59,717 bases of DNA, from positions 1-59,717 of the forward strand of contig JAKTTS010000027.1 in assembly GCA_030560485.1 (NCBI GenBank), in the 5' to 3' direction. This DNA comes from Ascoidea tarda (nom. inval.). Taxonomy: Eukaryota; Ascomycota; Saccharomycetes; Ascoideales; Ascoideaceae. This document shows, in pieces, positions 17,646 to 28,016 of the stretch; the first letter of the stretch is position 1, and every line of letters starts with the position of its first letter. The notes under the pieces were generated by a model that saw only the letters and a list, made by a program, of their open reading frames with translations, ran no database searches and was not told where the DNA came from. The translations under genes and the position numbers were made by a program.

Positions 17646-18851
17646 CTATAAATCAAATTTCATAATCTTTTGACTCATTTCACTGCCCTCGACATCTCTC
17701 CAATTAAGGATAAATTTCTTCTTTTCAGGTTGATAGTATTTACCTTCGTCAACAACCTCAAATTCTCTCCAAGTGGCTTTGGTATAGTTGGATAAATCTT
17801 CCAAATAATTTATCATTTCAATCTGATTAAAATCTTTTCCCTTTTTCTTGTCTTTTTGAACCTTTTCTCTCAACCACTTGAGTTTCTCTAGCATGATTTC
17901 CAATCTATAATCCATCCACTCAGGATAGTATTCATTATAAAGGCTTCTATGCAAAACCGAGGGTTTAATTGTTGTTAAAACTGTTGGATCCATATGCAAT
18001 GGATCCTTAGCTCTAAGTGCTGTAACTGCTGTAATTCTCTCAATTGAACAGTATGGTTTCAATGCAATATGATTTAAACAATGGGCATGAACCAAGGAGG
18101 CCCATCCTTTTTGGTAATTATTGATTTTCAAGATCCTACCATCGCCAGTTTTCAATGCAGTTTCACCACCAATCATGCCTTTTGTATCTGAAAGCATTGT
18201 GATTAAACTAAAACTGTTACTGTCATGATGCCATCCTCTAACAAAGTCAGAGTTTTCATCAAATGCCTGAGCATTTTGAGCCAAATAATATTCTTTATTG
18301 TTTTTTTCATCCTCGACTTGTTTCACAGGTTTGATGCCAAAATTAATTGAACCTACTTCATAGGGCATCATATAAACCAATTCAAGTCCAGCTAGCTTGT
18401 TGAATATTTCCATAACTCTTGGATGAGTGATTGCATCCTTAGTAAAAGGAGTATCTCCAATTTGACCAGCAATTTGAACATCCATTCCTTTAAATTTAGT
18501 TAAATTTGCCATTCTAGAATGGTTTCTAAAAACATCCTTTTGAAAGATTTCATATCTCATTATATCAACAGCTTCTTCAGAATACAATGGAAATGCCAAA
18601 GTAAAAGCCATGTCACTGATAGCATCTGGATGATCAATATCGATCTCTCGCAACATCACTGGCTTGTATTTTTCATAATCTGTAGCAGGATTGAAAATTA
18701 TGTGCTTGTCAAAATCAAACTTGACAGCTGGATCAAAACCTGGTTTCGCAAGAAGCTCTTGAAATAGTGGCAAAACAGTATCGTTATAGATGTTTTCTGG
18801 AACAATCTTATCGAGGTTACCATTGATCACTTCTTGAGTTAAAGGTGGCAT
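17646..18851 (-). CDS. 2-oxoglutarate/Fe(II) dioxygenase-like protein, fungal family
   Basis: 401 residues from the ATG at 18851 (the frame is open to a TTG at 18908). I recognise it as a widespread uncharacterised fungal family with a 2OG-Fe(II) dioxygenase fold. The iron-binding HxD lies in RGWHHDSNSFSLI, followed by a Gly-rich strand (MIGGETALKTGDGRILKI). The distal His is most likely in VHAHCLNHIAL, and a basic RITAVTALRAKDP follows that could bind the 2OG carboxylate. The substrate is unknown. There is no signal peptide. A TATAAATA on the minus strand near 18994-19002 lies about 140 bp before the ATG and supports this start. It is tail-to-tail with APT1. Confidence 0.82.
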   Translation of the reverse strand: MPPLTQEVINGNLDKIVPENIYNDTVLPLFQELLAKPGFDPAVKFDFDKHIIFNPATDYEKYKPVMLREIDIDHPDAISDMAFTLAFPLYSEEAVDIMRYEIFQKDVFRNHSRMANLTKFKGMDVQIAGQIGDTPFTKDAITHPRVMEIFNKLAGLELVYMMPYEVGSINFGIKPVKQVEDEKNNKEYYLAQNAQAFDENSDFVRGWHHDSNSFSLITMLSDTKGMIGGETALKTGDGRILKINNYQKGWASLVHAHCLNHIALKPYCSIERITAVTALRAKDPLHMDPTVLTTIKPSVLHRSLYNEYYPEWMDYRLEIMLEKLKWLREKVQKDKKKGKDFNQIEMINYLEDLSNYTKATWREFEVVDEGKYYQPEKKKFILNWRDVEGSEMSQKIMKFDL

Positions 18852-19540
18852 TGTTATGGTTGCAATGGATAAATTAAAATGCTGGGTAGATTGGAAAGAA
18901 GCCTGCAATTGAAAAAAACTAGATGAGCTGAGATCCAGTGTTTATCGATGGTTTTGAAAGAACTGTTGTCGAATAGCTGAAAAATTTACCCCATATTTAT
19001 ATCCACGATGGCCATATCAATTCAATCTCTTCTTGCTTTGAGTGTTGAGCTTACTGTTCCCACCAGCAAACAGCCAAAGATAAGATTGGCTCTTATCTCA
19101 AAACTTATCAAACTTACGTTGTCTCAAGCACAATTAAGACATGAACCAAGCAGAGCTCGCTTTGTTGAGCTTATCGGATTGTGCAAATGGATGGTTTTGT
19201 TATTTGAAGGCGATTTGGGCTGGTGAAAGAGAGCAGTTGATAGCTGAGAGACATAAACAGCCAATGGAAGGTCGAGAAATAGTGTTTTATTAAAAAAATA
19301 TATACTTTGATGTGGGTTTCCTATTTAGATACTTGGAACTTTTCCGAAATGGCTCTTGAGGGCGATTAAAACCATCAGAAAATATAAAGTGAACAGAGTA
19401 AGTGGGATTTTGAGAATTTTAATATAATAGCTGTTTTTTTTGTAAAAAAAAAAAAAAGGTTAAAAAAAGGTGTAGACTATTTAGTTTGCAACAGCCCTTT
19501 TGGAACTTTTGTACAAAGCATTTTCTTCCATACATCTACA
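18852..19540. other. dioxygenase promoter and MSN5 3' region
   Basis: Contains a minus-strand TATA box (18994-19002) for the dioxygenase gene. At 19436-19456 a T8-GT-A14 stretch near the MSN5 3' end could form a hairpin and may mark 3' processing. A 72-codon frame at 19008-19226 has no recognisable motif. Confidence 0.4.
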
Positions 19541-22500
19541 TCAACCGAATAGATTTCCCAAAATATGATTTTCGTCACCATTCATTAAATCTGTATTCAA
19601 CTTTTTGCGGTTTCTTCCTGCTAGCAATCTTTTTCTATCTTGTTTTTGGATAGCCTCATTGTTTGCTATAATGGTTTGAATTAAACACACCTTTCTTTGT
19701 CTCAAGCTTTTGCTAGATCCCATAAGACTTTCCATATTTTTAATCACTTTATCATCACATTGTAATATTTCTTCTAAGGCATAGGCCGGGAAATCATACT
19801 TTGATCTCAAGTAGATATATATCTCAGTGAACAGATACCCAGCTTCGGCGTGAACATCCTGAAAAAATGTGTCGTTCAAGATGGTGGCTAGAATTACAAA
19901 AATTTCTTTACATAACCATTTATCAACTTCTTCATCTTTCAATAAAATTTCTTTGTAACAATTTCTCAATATTAAAATAGCATTGTATGAGCATTTTGTA
20001 TCCTTGAAGCTTATTACGTGTGTCAATAATTGTAAAAAGCTTCCTAATAGCTCCTTATTATTGAATATCAACTTTCTAATCTCAATTTGGGTTTCGTTCA
20101 AGGGGGACCTGCTATTGAGTTGGCCAACTAAATCAATCAACATTCTATCCACAACTGCTGTTAATTGCCTTAGTAAATGTTCTTGCATCATTTCTTCCGA
20201 TAAAGCATCGTCATTTTCGTTTCCTTGCAACTGTATGCCATTATTATACACCATTTCCCAGTTTTTAGTTAATATTTCATCAATCGCAGGTAATGCAATT
20301 GTTAGTAATGGTCCCATAAAAGACATAACAAATTTTGCTGGACAATTCTTAACGGTATTTCTGAATAATAAGTTGATCATATGTCTCCATGAATGCAATG
20401 ATATACCTGCTGAATCTGATGCTGCTGCTTTCCATAGCAATTCCCCCATTCCCGGAATTTCATATAAAGTGTCTTCCAATTGAGATATCGATGCAATTGC
20501 TAGGAATGCATATTCTCTAGTATATCTGACAATGTGCCCAACAGAATCTGCAAAATCTCTCAATGTGTGCATTGCCTTGACGCTTTCAGAAACAAAAGAA
20601 TCTCTGCTTTTTGTGGATACACCAACTTGCCAAAATCTTTCAGCACAACTATCTTTCACAAAGGATTGAACTTCGATGGGTAAATCAAGCCAATTTTGAG
20701 GATTGTGGTATTTTTGAATTTGAGAAATTAATTGTAAAATATATGGTAATATAGGTTGTATTCTTGGTTTCCATAATGATAGTAAATGTAGGTAATCTGA
20801 AGAAGTATGAGGTAATTTTTCAATAGAATATTGAACATAGATTCTAGTAGCTCTAACGGGCAATATCTTACCCCAATGTTCGTTTAAAGCAGATTTTAAT
20901 TTTCTTCCCTTATCATCCATATCGATTGTTAAAAGGTCGGCTTTGCCATTAATTCCTCTTTCTTTAAAATATTCTGCGATTTTGACAATACCCAATCTCT
21001 CCATGAACCAAGGCAATTCCGAGAGCCCTTTCATTGTTGCAGGATCATTCCAAGCTTCAAGTTCAGGATCTACAATTTTCGAAAATTTTTCAAATTTTAT
21101 TTCTTTTGCCAATGAGGATCTTTGGGATACGACTAACAAGAAGGATTTAAACGCCACAGACTCATGAGCCGATATTTTTTTAGTCAGTAATATATTTGCG
21201 ATAACGTTTTCTAGATCATTTAGGATCTCTTTCAATGATTCTGGAATCATATAGCCTAGTCTATTTAACTCAGTGCCACAGGTGATTCTTAAATCTCTGA
21301 CTAATTCTCTTTCTTCGTCTGAAGCATTTTCATTAATTTCAAAAGTTGAAATGGTTAATATTTTTTCCAAAACTTTTAGCATTAAGCCAGATTGTGTGTC
21401 TTTTAGCAAGGGAGTAAATTGGACCAACGTTTGAATTTGTTTTCTTAGAAGCATTAAATCGCATAAATTCAAGGCTAATAAATTTTCACATAAGATTTCT
21501 ACTAGTTGATTTAGTTCGGTTAGTTTTGATTGTTTATCTGCTTTATCATCGTCATACCAGATTTTCCAGCGAGAGATGCCCTTGACAGTCGATTCAATGA
21601 TTTCGAATTGTTGGTAGCCCCAGAAGTAAGGCAAGTCAATTTTTTTATTTAGGTATAGTTTTGATTGATTTAGACATTTCAGGCCATGATCTGAAAAGAA
21701 GAAGTCTTTTAGTCTTTGTTCCAACCAGCGCAAACCCTCTTTTGGTCTTTTACAGACAATTATTCTGATAATGTCATCTAGATATTTTATGTAGTTTGAT
21801 AGAAAGGTGTTTATTTCAGGCGTTGAATCAAAGTCGACATCGATGTATTTCTTTGAGGGGAGAGTTTTAAAGTGCGGGTTATTGTTGTTGGAGGATTGTA
21901 TGAAATCGTCAGTGTATGATTCGTTATTATCCTGTTGTTCAAATAAGTCAGAGTAATTTAGTAATCTGTTGGCGCATATTTCTAGAAGATCTGGAAGCAA
22001 TTGGAAAAAAGGAGTATTTTCATTTGAAAGAGTATCTATTCTTAGCATTGATACCCAGAAGTTTAAAGAAAGACCCGACACTATTAGGGATTCGTTGCAT
22101 GTTGTTTTTAGAATTAGTTTTAGGTAGCCCATTATATCTGAATTTTTGGGTAAGATAAAGGAGCCAGATTTCGTAGAAGGGGTAGATTTTGTTGAGAGAT
22201 TTTGAGAAGAGCCATTTGTAGTGTTGGTTGCATTGGGATTTGTGTTTGCATTGATGTTTGAATTTGAGGTTGAGAGTGGAATGTTTGATGTTGGATCTGA
22301 GGAGGAAGAGGAGGCAGCAGCGGCGGCGGTTGAACTTAGGTAGCTGCTTAGGCCTACGCACATTTCGACTAGTTTTTTTATGAATGAGTAGTGATGTTCG
22401 TTAATATCGTTTGGATCTAGTATTACTGAGTCGTAGACCTGGGATAGCATTTGAATGCCTTCGGGCATGAAGATGGCGCCAACTATTTTATTGAATTCTT

Positions 22501-23626
22501 CTGTGGTTAGAAAAGTTCTTGTTAGTAAAGCATGGAGACAGTCTACAGCTAGGATTTTGATGTGGATGTCGTCAGATAATAGTGAAGAGGTGATTCTTTG
22601 GAGGATGTCGCTTTCTAGGAGGTTTGCCGGAAAAATCCAGTGTAAACAGGCTTTGAAGGTTGATAGTATTTTGTTGATGAAGTTTAGAGAGTTTTTATCG
22701 TTTTGGTTTGAGAGACACTGTTGAAGGAAGTCAGACCAGATTTTTAGCCAGCCATGATCGGAAGCTCTGGCGATGGAGATGAGAGGACTTGCGTCGTAAT
22801 ATGTTTCAACTATGGCAGAGGAGGACATGATTTCTGAGCAAAAGAGGTTTAGAGGAGGGGATCTGGAAATGGCAATGGGGTCTTCGAGGATGAAGATGTC
22901 TTCGAATAGGGTTCTAAAGATGATTAGGGATAGTTCTCTGGTAAAGAGATTTGCATTCCATAGCTGGAACAAGTCCTTGTCCATGTCGACCCAACCACTT
23001 ATTAGATCAGTGTATGATAGTGTATCTTTTGTAGAGGTGATTTGAGAAAGGGAATTGGGATTGGGATTGGGATTGGAATTGGAATTGGGATTGGAATTGG
23101 AATTGGGATTTGAGTTTGAATTGGAGTTTGAATTGGAATTGGAATTTGATAGAAGATGGGATCTGGGAAGATGATTTGGAGCCGATTTGTCCTTGTTGAT
23201 GAGTATTTCATTTAGAGCAGACAAGTCAAGGGGAGCACAGTCTAGTTCTACGTAAGTGCCCCAGGATCTTTTGGCTAGGGCAACCCATAGGAAGGCTAGT
23301 TTTTCTTTGATGTAGTTTGGGTCGTCGTTTGTAACATTTGAACATAGTTCAATGATCCACTTTCGAACAGTTAGGATTTTCTCCAAGTTGTAGGTGTCAT
23401 AGTCGTACATGATTGATTTTTCTAGGAGGGTCAAACCGAAATGGCGAACGATGGTGTTGTTGTTGCTGTTGGGGAGAGAGAGTTGGTAACCCCAGAATGG
23501 GGACTCAGGTTCTAGTCTTACTTTATCTAGGAATTGCTGAGCCTGGCGACGATCATCATTTGAGCTTCTTGGGTTGTGGATCAAGCCAAGGGCAGTGACA
23601 ATTTGGTTGACACCATCAGAATCCAT
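19541..23626 (-). CDS. MSN5: karyopherin Msn5 (exportin-5 family)
   Basis: 1361 residues against 1224 in S. cerevisiae. Msn5 is a Ran-dependent karyopherin that exports phosphorylated regulators (for example Msn2, Pho4, Far1) and imports some cargo. The start MDSDGVNQIVTALGLIHNPR and the following block SPFWGYQLSL are characteristic, and HEAT-like helices run throughout. The extra length comes from low-complexity insertions: a (SN)n/(PN)n run encoded by a GGAATTGGGATT-type repeat (about 23045-23150), and Ala/Ser- and Asn/Thr-rich loops around 22200-22340. The start ATG at 23626 is unambiguous. Regulation is not visible. Confidence 0.95.
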   Translation of the reverse strand: MDSDGVNQIVTALGLIHNPRSSNDDRRQAQQFLDKVRLEPESPFWGYQLSLPNSNNNTIVRHFGLTLLEKSIMYDYDTYNLEKILTVRKWIIELCSNVTNDDPNYIKEKLAFLWVALAKRSWGTYVELDCAPLDLSALNEILINKDKSAPNHLPRSHLLSNSNSNSNSNSNSNPNSNSNPNSNSNPNPNPNSLSQITSTKDTLSYTDLISGWVDMDKDLFQLWNANLFTRELSLIIFRTLFEDIFILEDPIAISRSPPLNLFCSEIMSSSAIVETYYDASPLISIARASDHGWLKIWSDFLQQCLSNQNDKNSLNFINKILSTFKACLHWIFPANLLESDILQRITSSLLSDDIHIKILAVDCLHALLTRTFLTTEEFNKIVGAIFMPEGIQMLSQVYDSVILDPNDINEHHYSFIKKLVEMCVGLSSYLSSTAAAAASSSSSDPTSNIPLSTSNSNINANTNPNATNTTNGSSQNLSTKSTPSTKSGSFILPKNSDIMGYLKLILKTTCNESLIVSGLSLNFWVSMLRIDTLSNENTPFFQLLPDLLEICANRLLNYSDLFEQQDNNESYTDDFIQSSNNNNPHFKTLPSKKYIDVDFDSTPEINTFLSNYIKYLDDIIRIIVCKRPKEGLRWLEQRLKDFFFSDHGLKCLNQSKLYLNKKIDLPYFWGYQQFEIIESTVKGISRWKIWYDDDKADKQSKLTELNQLVEILCENLLALNLCDLMLLRKQIQTLVQFTPLLKDTQSGLMLKVLEKILTISTFEINENASDEERELVRDLRITCGTELNRLGYMIPESLKEILNDLENVIANILLTKKISAHESVAFKSFLLVVSQRSSLAKEIKFEKFSKIVDPELEAWNDPATMKGLSELPWFMERLGIVKIAEYFKERGINGKADLLTIDMDDKGRKLKSALNEHWGKILPVRATRIYVQYSIEKLPHTSSDYLHLLSLWKPRIQPILPYILQLISQIQKYHNPQNWLDLPIEVQSFVKDSCAERFWQVGVSTKSRDSFVSESVKAMHTLRDFADSVGHIVRYTREYAFLAIASISQLEDTLYEIPGMGELLWKAAASDSAGISLHSWRHMINLLFRNTVKNCPAKFVMSFMGPLLTIALPAIDEILTKNWEMVYNNGIQLQGNENDDALSEEMMQEHLLRQLTAVVDRMLIDLVGQLNSRSPLNETQIEIRKLIFNNKELLGSFLQLLTHVISFKDTKCSYNAILILRNCYKEILLKDEEVDKWLCKEIFVILATILNDTFFQDVHAEAGYLFTEIYIYLRSKYDFPAYALEEILQCDDKVIKNMESLMGSSKSLRQRKVCLIQTIIANNEAIQKQDRKRLLAGRNRKKLNTDLMNGDENHILGNLFG

Positions 23627-24192
23627 TTTGATGTTGGTTTATATCAGTGGAAGAACAGTGCTCTCAAGAAACCAAACTCAGAAGAAAAAAAAAAAGTTGG
23701 AAGGAGAAATAGAATTAATCAGGAGGTGAGATATTGATTGATAAAAAAAATGGTAAATTTTTTTTTCAGTACTTTTTTTTCAGTGCTTTTTTATGTTCTT
23801 TTTTATGTTCTTTTATTTGTTTCTTTTTCCAGTTACTTTTAATACTTTTTTTTTTGAATTTTCTCAGTGAATCAGTTGTAGATTGTAGGGACAACGAGGT
23901 GTGTCAATGAGTGAGATTGAAAAACAGGAAGAGTGTCAGGGCAAGGATGAAAACGAGGGGGAGGAGTGTGAGGAGTGTTACGGATGGACGAGAAGAGAAG
24001 CCGCAGCTGGAGACAAGAATAAGAATAGAGCTGGAGAGCGACGATAAGGCAGAAGAGGCAATTCAGCCAGCAGGTGGAGGAAGCGCAGGAGCAGAGCTGT
24101 GAAGAGGAAGCAGAGGCAGCTGCACATCGGCCGGTGGCGCACGGCCGGAGCCACGGGTCACCGGCGGCAGCAGCAGCAGCGCCTCGGTTAGA
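23627..24192. other. MSN5 upstream region
   Basis: T-rich on the plus strand from 23740 to 23860, so A-rich in the MSN5 leader orientation. It passes into a G+A-rich and then GC-rich stretch (from about 23900) that continues into the 3' end of the neighbouring hydrolase gene. No gene is seen. Confidence 0.4.
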
Positions 24193-26331
24193 CTACGCAG
24201 CAACGGAGAGCGGCGCATGTGGCGCATGCTGCGTGTGCTGCTCGTGCACAAGAATCGCCTCGACAGCCCTACTTATCGCATCTATGTCGGCCATGAGACT
24301 GACATGGCCTGCATCGGAGGCAATTTTGGTCACCACTGGAAAGCCGTTCTGTTCGGGCATGAGCAACTTGTGGTACACCACTCCGTCGCCTGGTCCGTAC
24401 ACAAAATCGTCGTAGGCTCCGCGCAGAATGCCGTCGAAGCCTTCAACTCGTGAACGTCGAACCGAGGGCACCTGGTTGCCGTACACAATCACCAACGGCG
24501 GATACTGGCTCTGCCACTCGGGCCGGTATTCCAACTCGTGGAGAAACTTCTTTGTTCTCCGGAGCGTCCTCGAAAGGTAGTCGTAGGCCTGGCCAAACGA
24601 CACCCGGATGGTTGTGTCGTAGTTGTTGTAGTGCCGGTTGTTCTTGTAATAACTGGACACCAAGGGCGACAAGTTGTATTTCACCCAATTGTCTGCATCG
24701 AAATAATCGATTACCAACTCCTTGTTGCTTTCTTTATCAACAAACAACTTCCCGTTCAATGGTAGAAAAACGAAGCTGGATCTCATCAAAAAATTCACTT
24801 CTGCTGATAGGATCTTGTTGTTCAACAAGATCGAGTCTCCGTATCTGATTGGTCCCAAGATGTTTGGACACGACGAGGGAACTCCCATATAAACTATCCC
24901 TCGAATTAGCCCTTTTTCAACAGTGTCATAGTTGTTCAAAACATGATGGGCTATTATTCCTCCCATCGAATGTGCGAGTATCAAGATCCCATGGTTCTTT
25001 GTTGTTCTGTTCGTTGTTTTCTCATAAATATTGCTCAAAAACTCATACAACCGGTGAGAATTGATGTCGCTTGACAATCTCCAATCATATCCAAACTCAT
25101 GGACAACAGAATTTCTTGATGAGCCCAATTTCTTGATTAGTCTCTTTGAAATGTCGATCGGCCCAATGTGCGTCAACATCCCATTTGATATAACTTGTCC
25201 CTCATCCACAATTTTATTTTCGTCTTCATCTTCAGGCCCAATGAACAAGTTTATTTTGGTCAAATTAAATCCTGCTTTAATTGGAATCCACAATGTCTTG
25301 TTCAGCTTTCTATCTTTCAATTTTGAGCCTCTATACCCGCCTAGAATCACTATATCTCCATCCAATTTATTGAAAATCGACTCTATTCTCTCCAATTCAG
25401 AATTAAATGACCCATTATTAGATTTGCTAACATACTGATGGACACTGATATCCACCTGATTATCATTGTTATTATTTTTATCATTGTTATTATTGTTATT
25501 ATTGTTATTATTGTTATTGTTGTTATTATTAATAATATTCATGATACTGTTTAGGTTGTTCACATTGATACCCTTGATAGTGATTGAGTTTTTAATTGCT
25601 CGTAACCTGGAATTGTCCAACCCTCTATGGTCTTTATATAGAATCTCTTCTTCTATCGTTGTAATTGATTGTTGTTTTTTCAATTTCAACTTGATCTCTT
25701 CTTTTGTCACCTCTTTATTTCCATTGCTCGATGGAAATAAAATTGAGGGGAACTTTATTGGTAGCGATAACGATTTTATAGGGTTTTTCTTTAGTGAATT
25801 CCCAAATGGTAATGAAAATGAAAATATCTTGTGAGATTCATTGAATTTGCTATATATAGACTTGACCCTATCTGTTATATTTAATGTTTTTTTACCATTC
25901 CCATTCTCATTCTCATTCTCATTCTCATTCTCATTCTCATTTTCATTATAATTCTCATTAATGATATGTTTTTTAATATTAATTTTGATTTCATTACCAT
26001 TACCACCATCACCATCACCATCATCATCATCAGGACGATCAATATTAATTGAAGATCCGCCGATAATCGACGTCGCTGTGCTTTTATTAATAGAAGGCTT
26101 CAAATTCAACCTCAAAAAATCAGTGTTAACATTCGCATTCGACTGGTTTTGAATATGTTTCACATCATACCGATGATACCCATCTTCTTCATCCAAATAT
26201 GATGAAGTCGAAGATCCAGAGTCTGCCGAAGACGAATTACGTCCATCCTCATGATACTTAGCCATCGCACTATCACTGTTTTTCGCCGGAACATCACTCT
26301 GCTTTGATGTCAATGGCTTAGGGTATGTCAT
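24193..26331 (-). CDS. LCAT-like alpha/beta hydrolase (YDR444W type)
   Basis: 712 residues, resembling the lecithin:cholesterol acyltransferase/PDAT-like hydrolases, of which yeast YDR444W is an uncharacterised member. The nucleophile is Ser455 in ILAHSMGGIIAHH. The acid is probably Asp in YGPGDGVVYH (about 647) and the base His in SDAGHVSL (about 673). A conserved VHEFGYDWRLS lies before the nucleophile, as in LCAT proteins. No signal peptide or membrane segment is seen. The N-terminal 300 residues are low complexity, with (NE)n and (N)n runs encoded by repeats near 25470-25530 and 25905-25950. Base composition shifts strongly within the gene: the last 600 bp are GC-rich and the first part AT-rich. 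The substrate is unknown; a lipid or ester is likely. Confidence 0.82.
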   Translation of the reverse strand: MTYPKPLTSKQSDVPAKNSDSAMAKYHEDGRNSSSADSGSSTSSYLDEEDGYHRYDVKHIQNQSNANVNTDFLRLNLKPSINKSTATSIIGGSSINIDRPDDDDGDGDGGNGNEIKINIKKHIINENYNENENENENENENENGNGKKTLNITDRVKSIYSKFNESHKIFSFSLPFGNSLKKNPIKSLSLPIKFPSILFPSSNGNKEVTKEEIKLKLKKQQSITTIEEEILYKDHRGLDNSRLRAIKNSITIKGINVNNLNSIMNIINNNNNNNNNNNNNNNNDKNNNNDNQVDISVHQYVSKSNNGSFNSELERIESIFNKLDGDIVILGGYRGSKLKDRKLNKTLWIPIKAGFNLTKINLFIGPEDEDENKIVDEGQVISNGMLTHIGPIDISKRLIKKLGSSRNSVVHEFGYDWRLSSDINSHRLYEFLSNIYEKTTNRTTKNHGILILAHSMGGIIAHHVLNNYDTVEKGLIRGIVYMGVPSSCPNILGPIRYGDSILLNNKILSAEVNFLMRSSFVFLPLNGKLFVDKESNKELVIDYFDADNWVKYNLSPLVSSYYKNNRHYNNYDTTIRVSFGQAYDYLSRTLRRTKKFLHELEYRPEWQSQYPPLVIVYGNQVPSVRRSRVEGFDGILRGAYDDFVYGPGDGVVYHKLLMPEQNGFPVVTKIASDAGHVSLMADIDAISRAVEAILVHEQHTQHAPHAPLSVAA
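25466..25535 (-). repeat. poly-Asn microsatellite
   Basis: Runs of TTATTA/TTG on the plus strand encode more than fifteen Asn residues with few interruptions in the hydrolase N-terminus. Confidence 0.85.
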
Positions 26332-27372
26332 TTCGATGCTCTATCCTCAACCCTTATTCACTAAATAATACACTTTTATTCTCTGCTCGAAAAAGCCTTT
26401 TGATAACGATAAAAAAAATGTCTCAAAATCAAAGAACTTTTATATACAGTCAACGATATTATTCTCCTAAAATAATTTTCCTCTTTTAACAAAACAGGAT
26501 TTTGAATTATTTATAAATTATTTATACACAACCTCTTTGGATTTTGTTAGAAATTTCTAAAATTTTTCAACAAAAACAACTCAAGGAATATAAGATTTAG
26601 GATTGAAAAACTTATAAGCTTTGCTGCAACAAGATTCAAACAGATGAACTATCACTGCTGGAATAAGAGAACTAAGTTGACAAAAATCATCCAGCAAACA
26701 AAACAAACCCAACAGTACAATCAAGGGCTTATATACGTTGTTTCTGTGCAGGACCCTCCACCTCCAGCGTGTTCTTCCCACTCCAAGCTCTACTGCCTGT
26801 GCTTCTTCTGCTGCTCATCCAGCGTTTCCTCCTCTGAAACCCTGTGGAATCCTCTGGAAACTGCGACACTCTCGGCTCCTCCTCGGGTCTTCCTTCGGAT
26901 CCTCCAGCGGCGCTTTCTTTCCGACGGCTTTCCAAAGCACATGCATGCACATGTGCATATACACACCACGGAAGCAACCGCAAATTGCGGATTACTAATA
27001 CGGCAATGGATTCACACATCCATACCGGATCTCCTTCCTGGCTTTTGAGTCGCATTATATCCTCAGTTCGTTCAACTAATTTCTAAGGTTGATAACCAGT
27101 CGACTATCTCTCTTGATTAGGCATCTTTAGCATCAACTCCTCGACCAATTCATTCACCAATTTCTTTTTGTTGTTCTTTCTCAGCTTTTTTGTTAGTTTA
27201 TTGAATTGCATTCTACTTTAATTCATTCCATTTTCATTTTTATCTTCATTTTCATTTTTCATTTTTCCTTTCGATTTTTCACACTATAACCATTCTATCT
27301 TAAACAACTCGGTCTCAAAACGAAAGCAAATCTTCACAACAATAAACAATTAAGCAGTTAAACGCTAAAGAC
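26332..27372. other. 1-kb divergent promoter region
   Basis: Lies between the divergent hydrolase gene and the giant gene. A GC-rich island at about 26740-26990 contains GGATCCTCCAGCGGCGC-like sequence and a CATGCATGCACATGTGCAT tract with overlapping dyads near 26941-26960. The rest is AT-rich, with CATTTTCATTTTT-type repeats at 27230-27275. Overlapping frames on both strands lack motifs. Confidence 0.45.
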
Positions 27373-27508
27373 ATGCCCAAAATAACTAGAAGAAAAAGAT
27401 TAACTAAAACCCAAAAGGATTCCATATCTATATCAGCTTCATCATCAAAATCCTCTTCAAGATCTCTAAAGTCAAACAAAAAACACAATTACATCAATAA
27501 TAATGACA

Positions 27509-27539
<31 letters not shown>

Positions 27540-27979
27540 TGATTTTTACCAAAATGACAATGACATTGAAATTGATGAAATTGATGAATTAAAAAGATTA
27601 GAATTAAGTTTTTCTAACCCAAACTCATCTTCACCAACCAATAAAAAACCCACTAAAAATAAGAAAAAAAACTCTTTATCAAATTCAAATTCAATCAAAA
27701 AAAGAAAGAAACCTCCAAATCATAATGACATTAATTTAGGTAGTTACGGTAGAAGAAATGATCGTCTAACATCAATTGAAAAGAGAATAATTCAAAGAAA
27801 AAGAAATTTAAGACAGTTTAGAAAATTAGAATCCTCAAATAGCCTCATCAATTCCTCCAGTGATGATAATAAAGAGGAGGAAGAAGAAGAAGGAAAAGAA
27901 AACAATAATAACTCCGACTCAGACCAGGATATAGATTACCAATTTGAAAATAATATTGAAGAAGATGAAGATGATTATA

Positions 27980-28016
<37 letters not shown>

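Noticed and set aside
19008-19226. 72-codon frame upstream of the dioxygenase gene
   Set aside because: It has an ATG but overlaps the likely promoter of the dioxygenase and has no recognisable domain.
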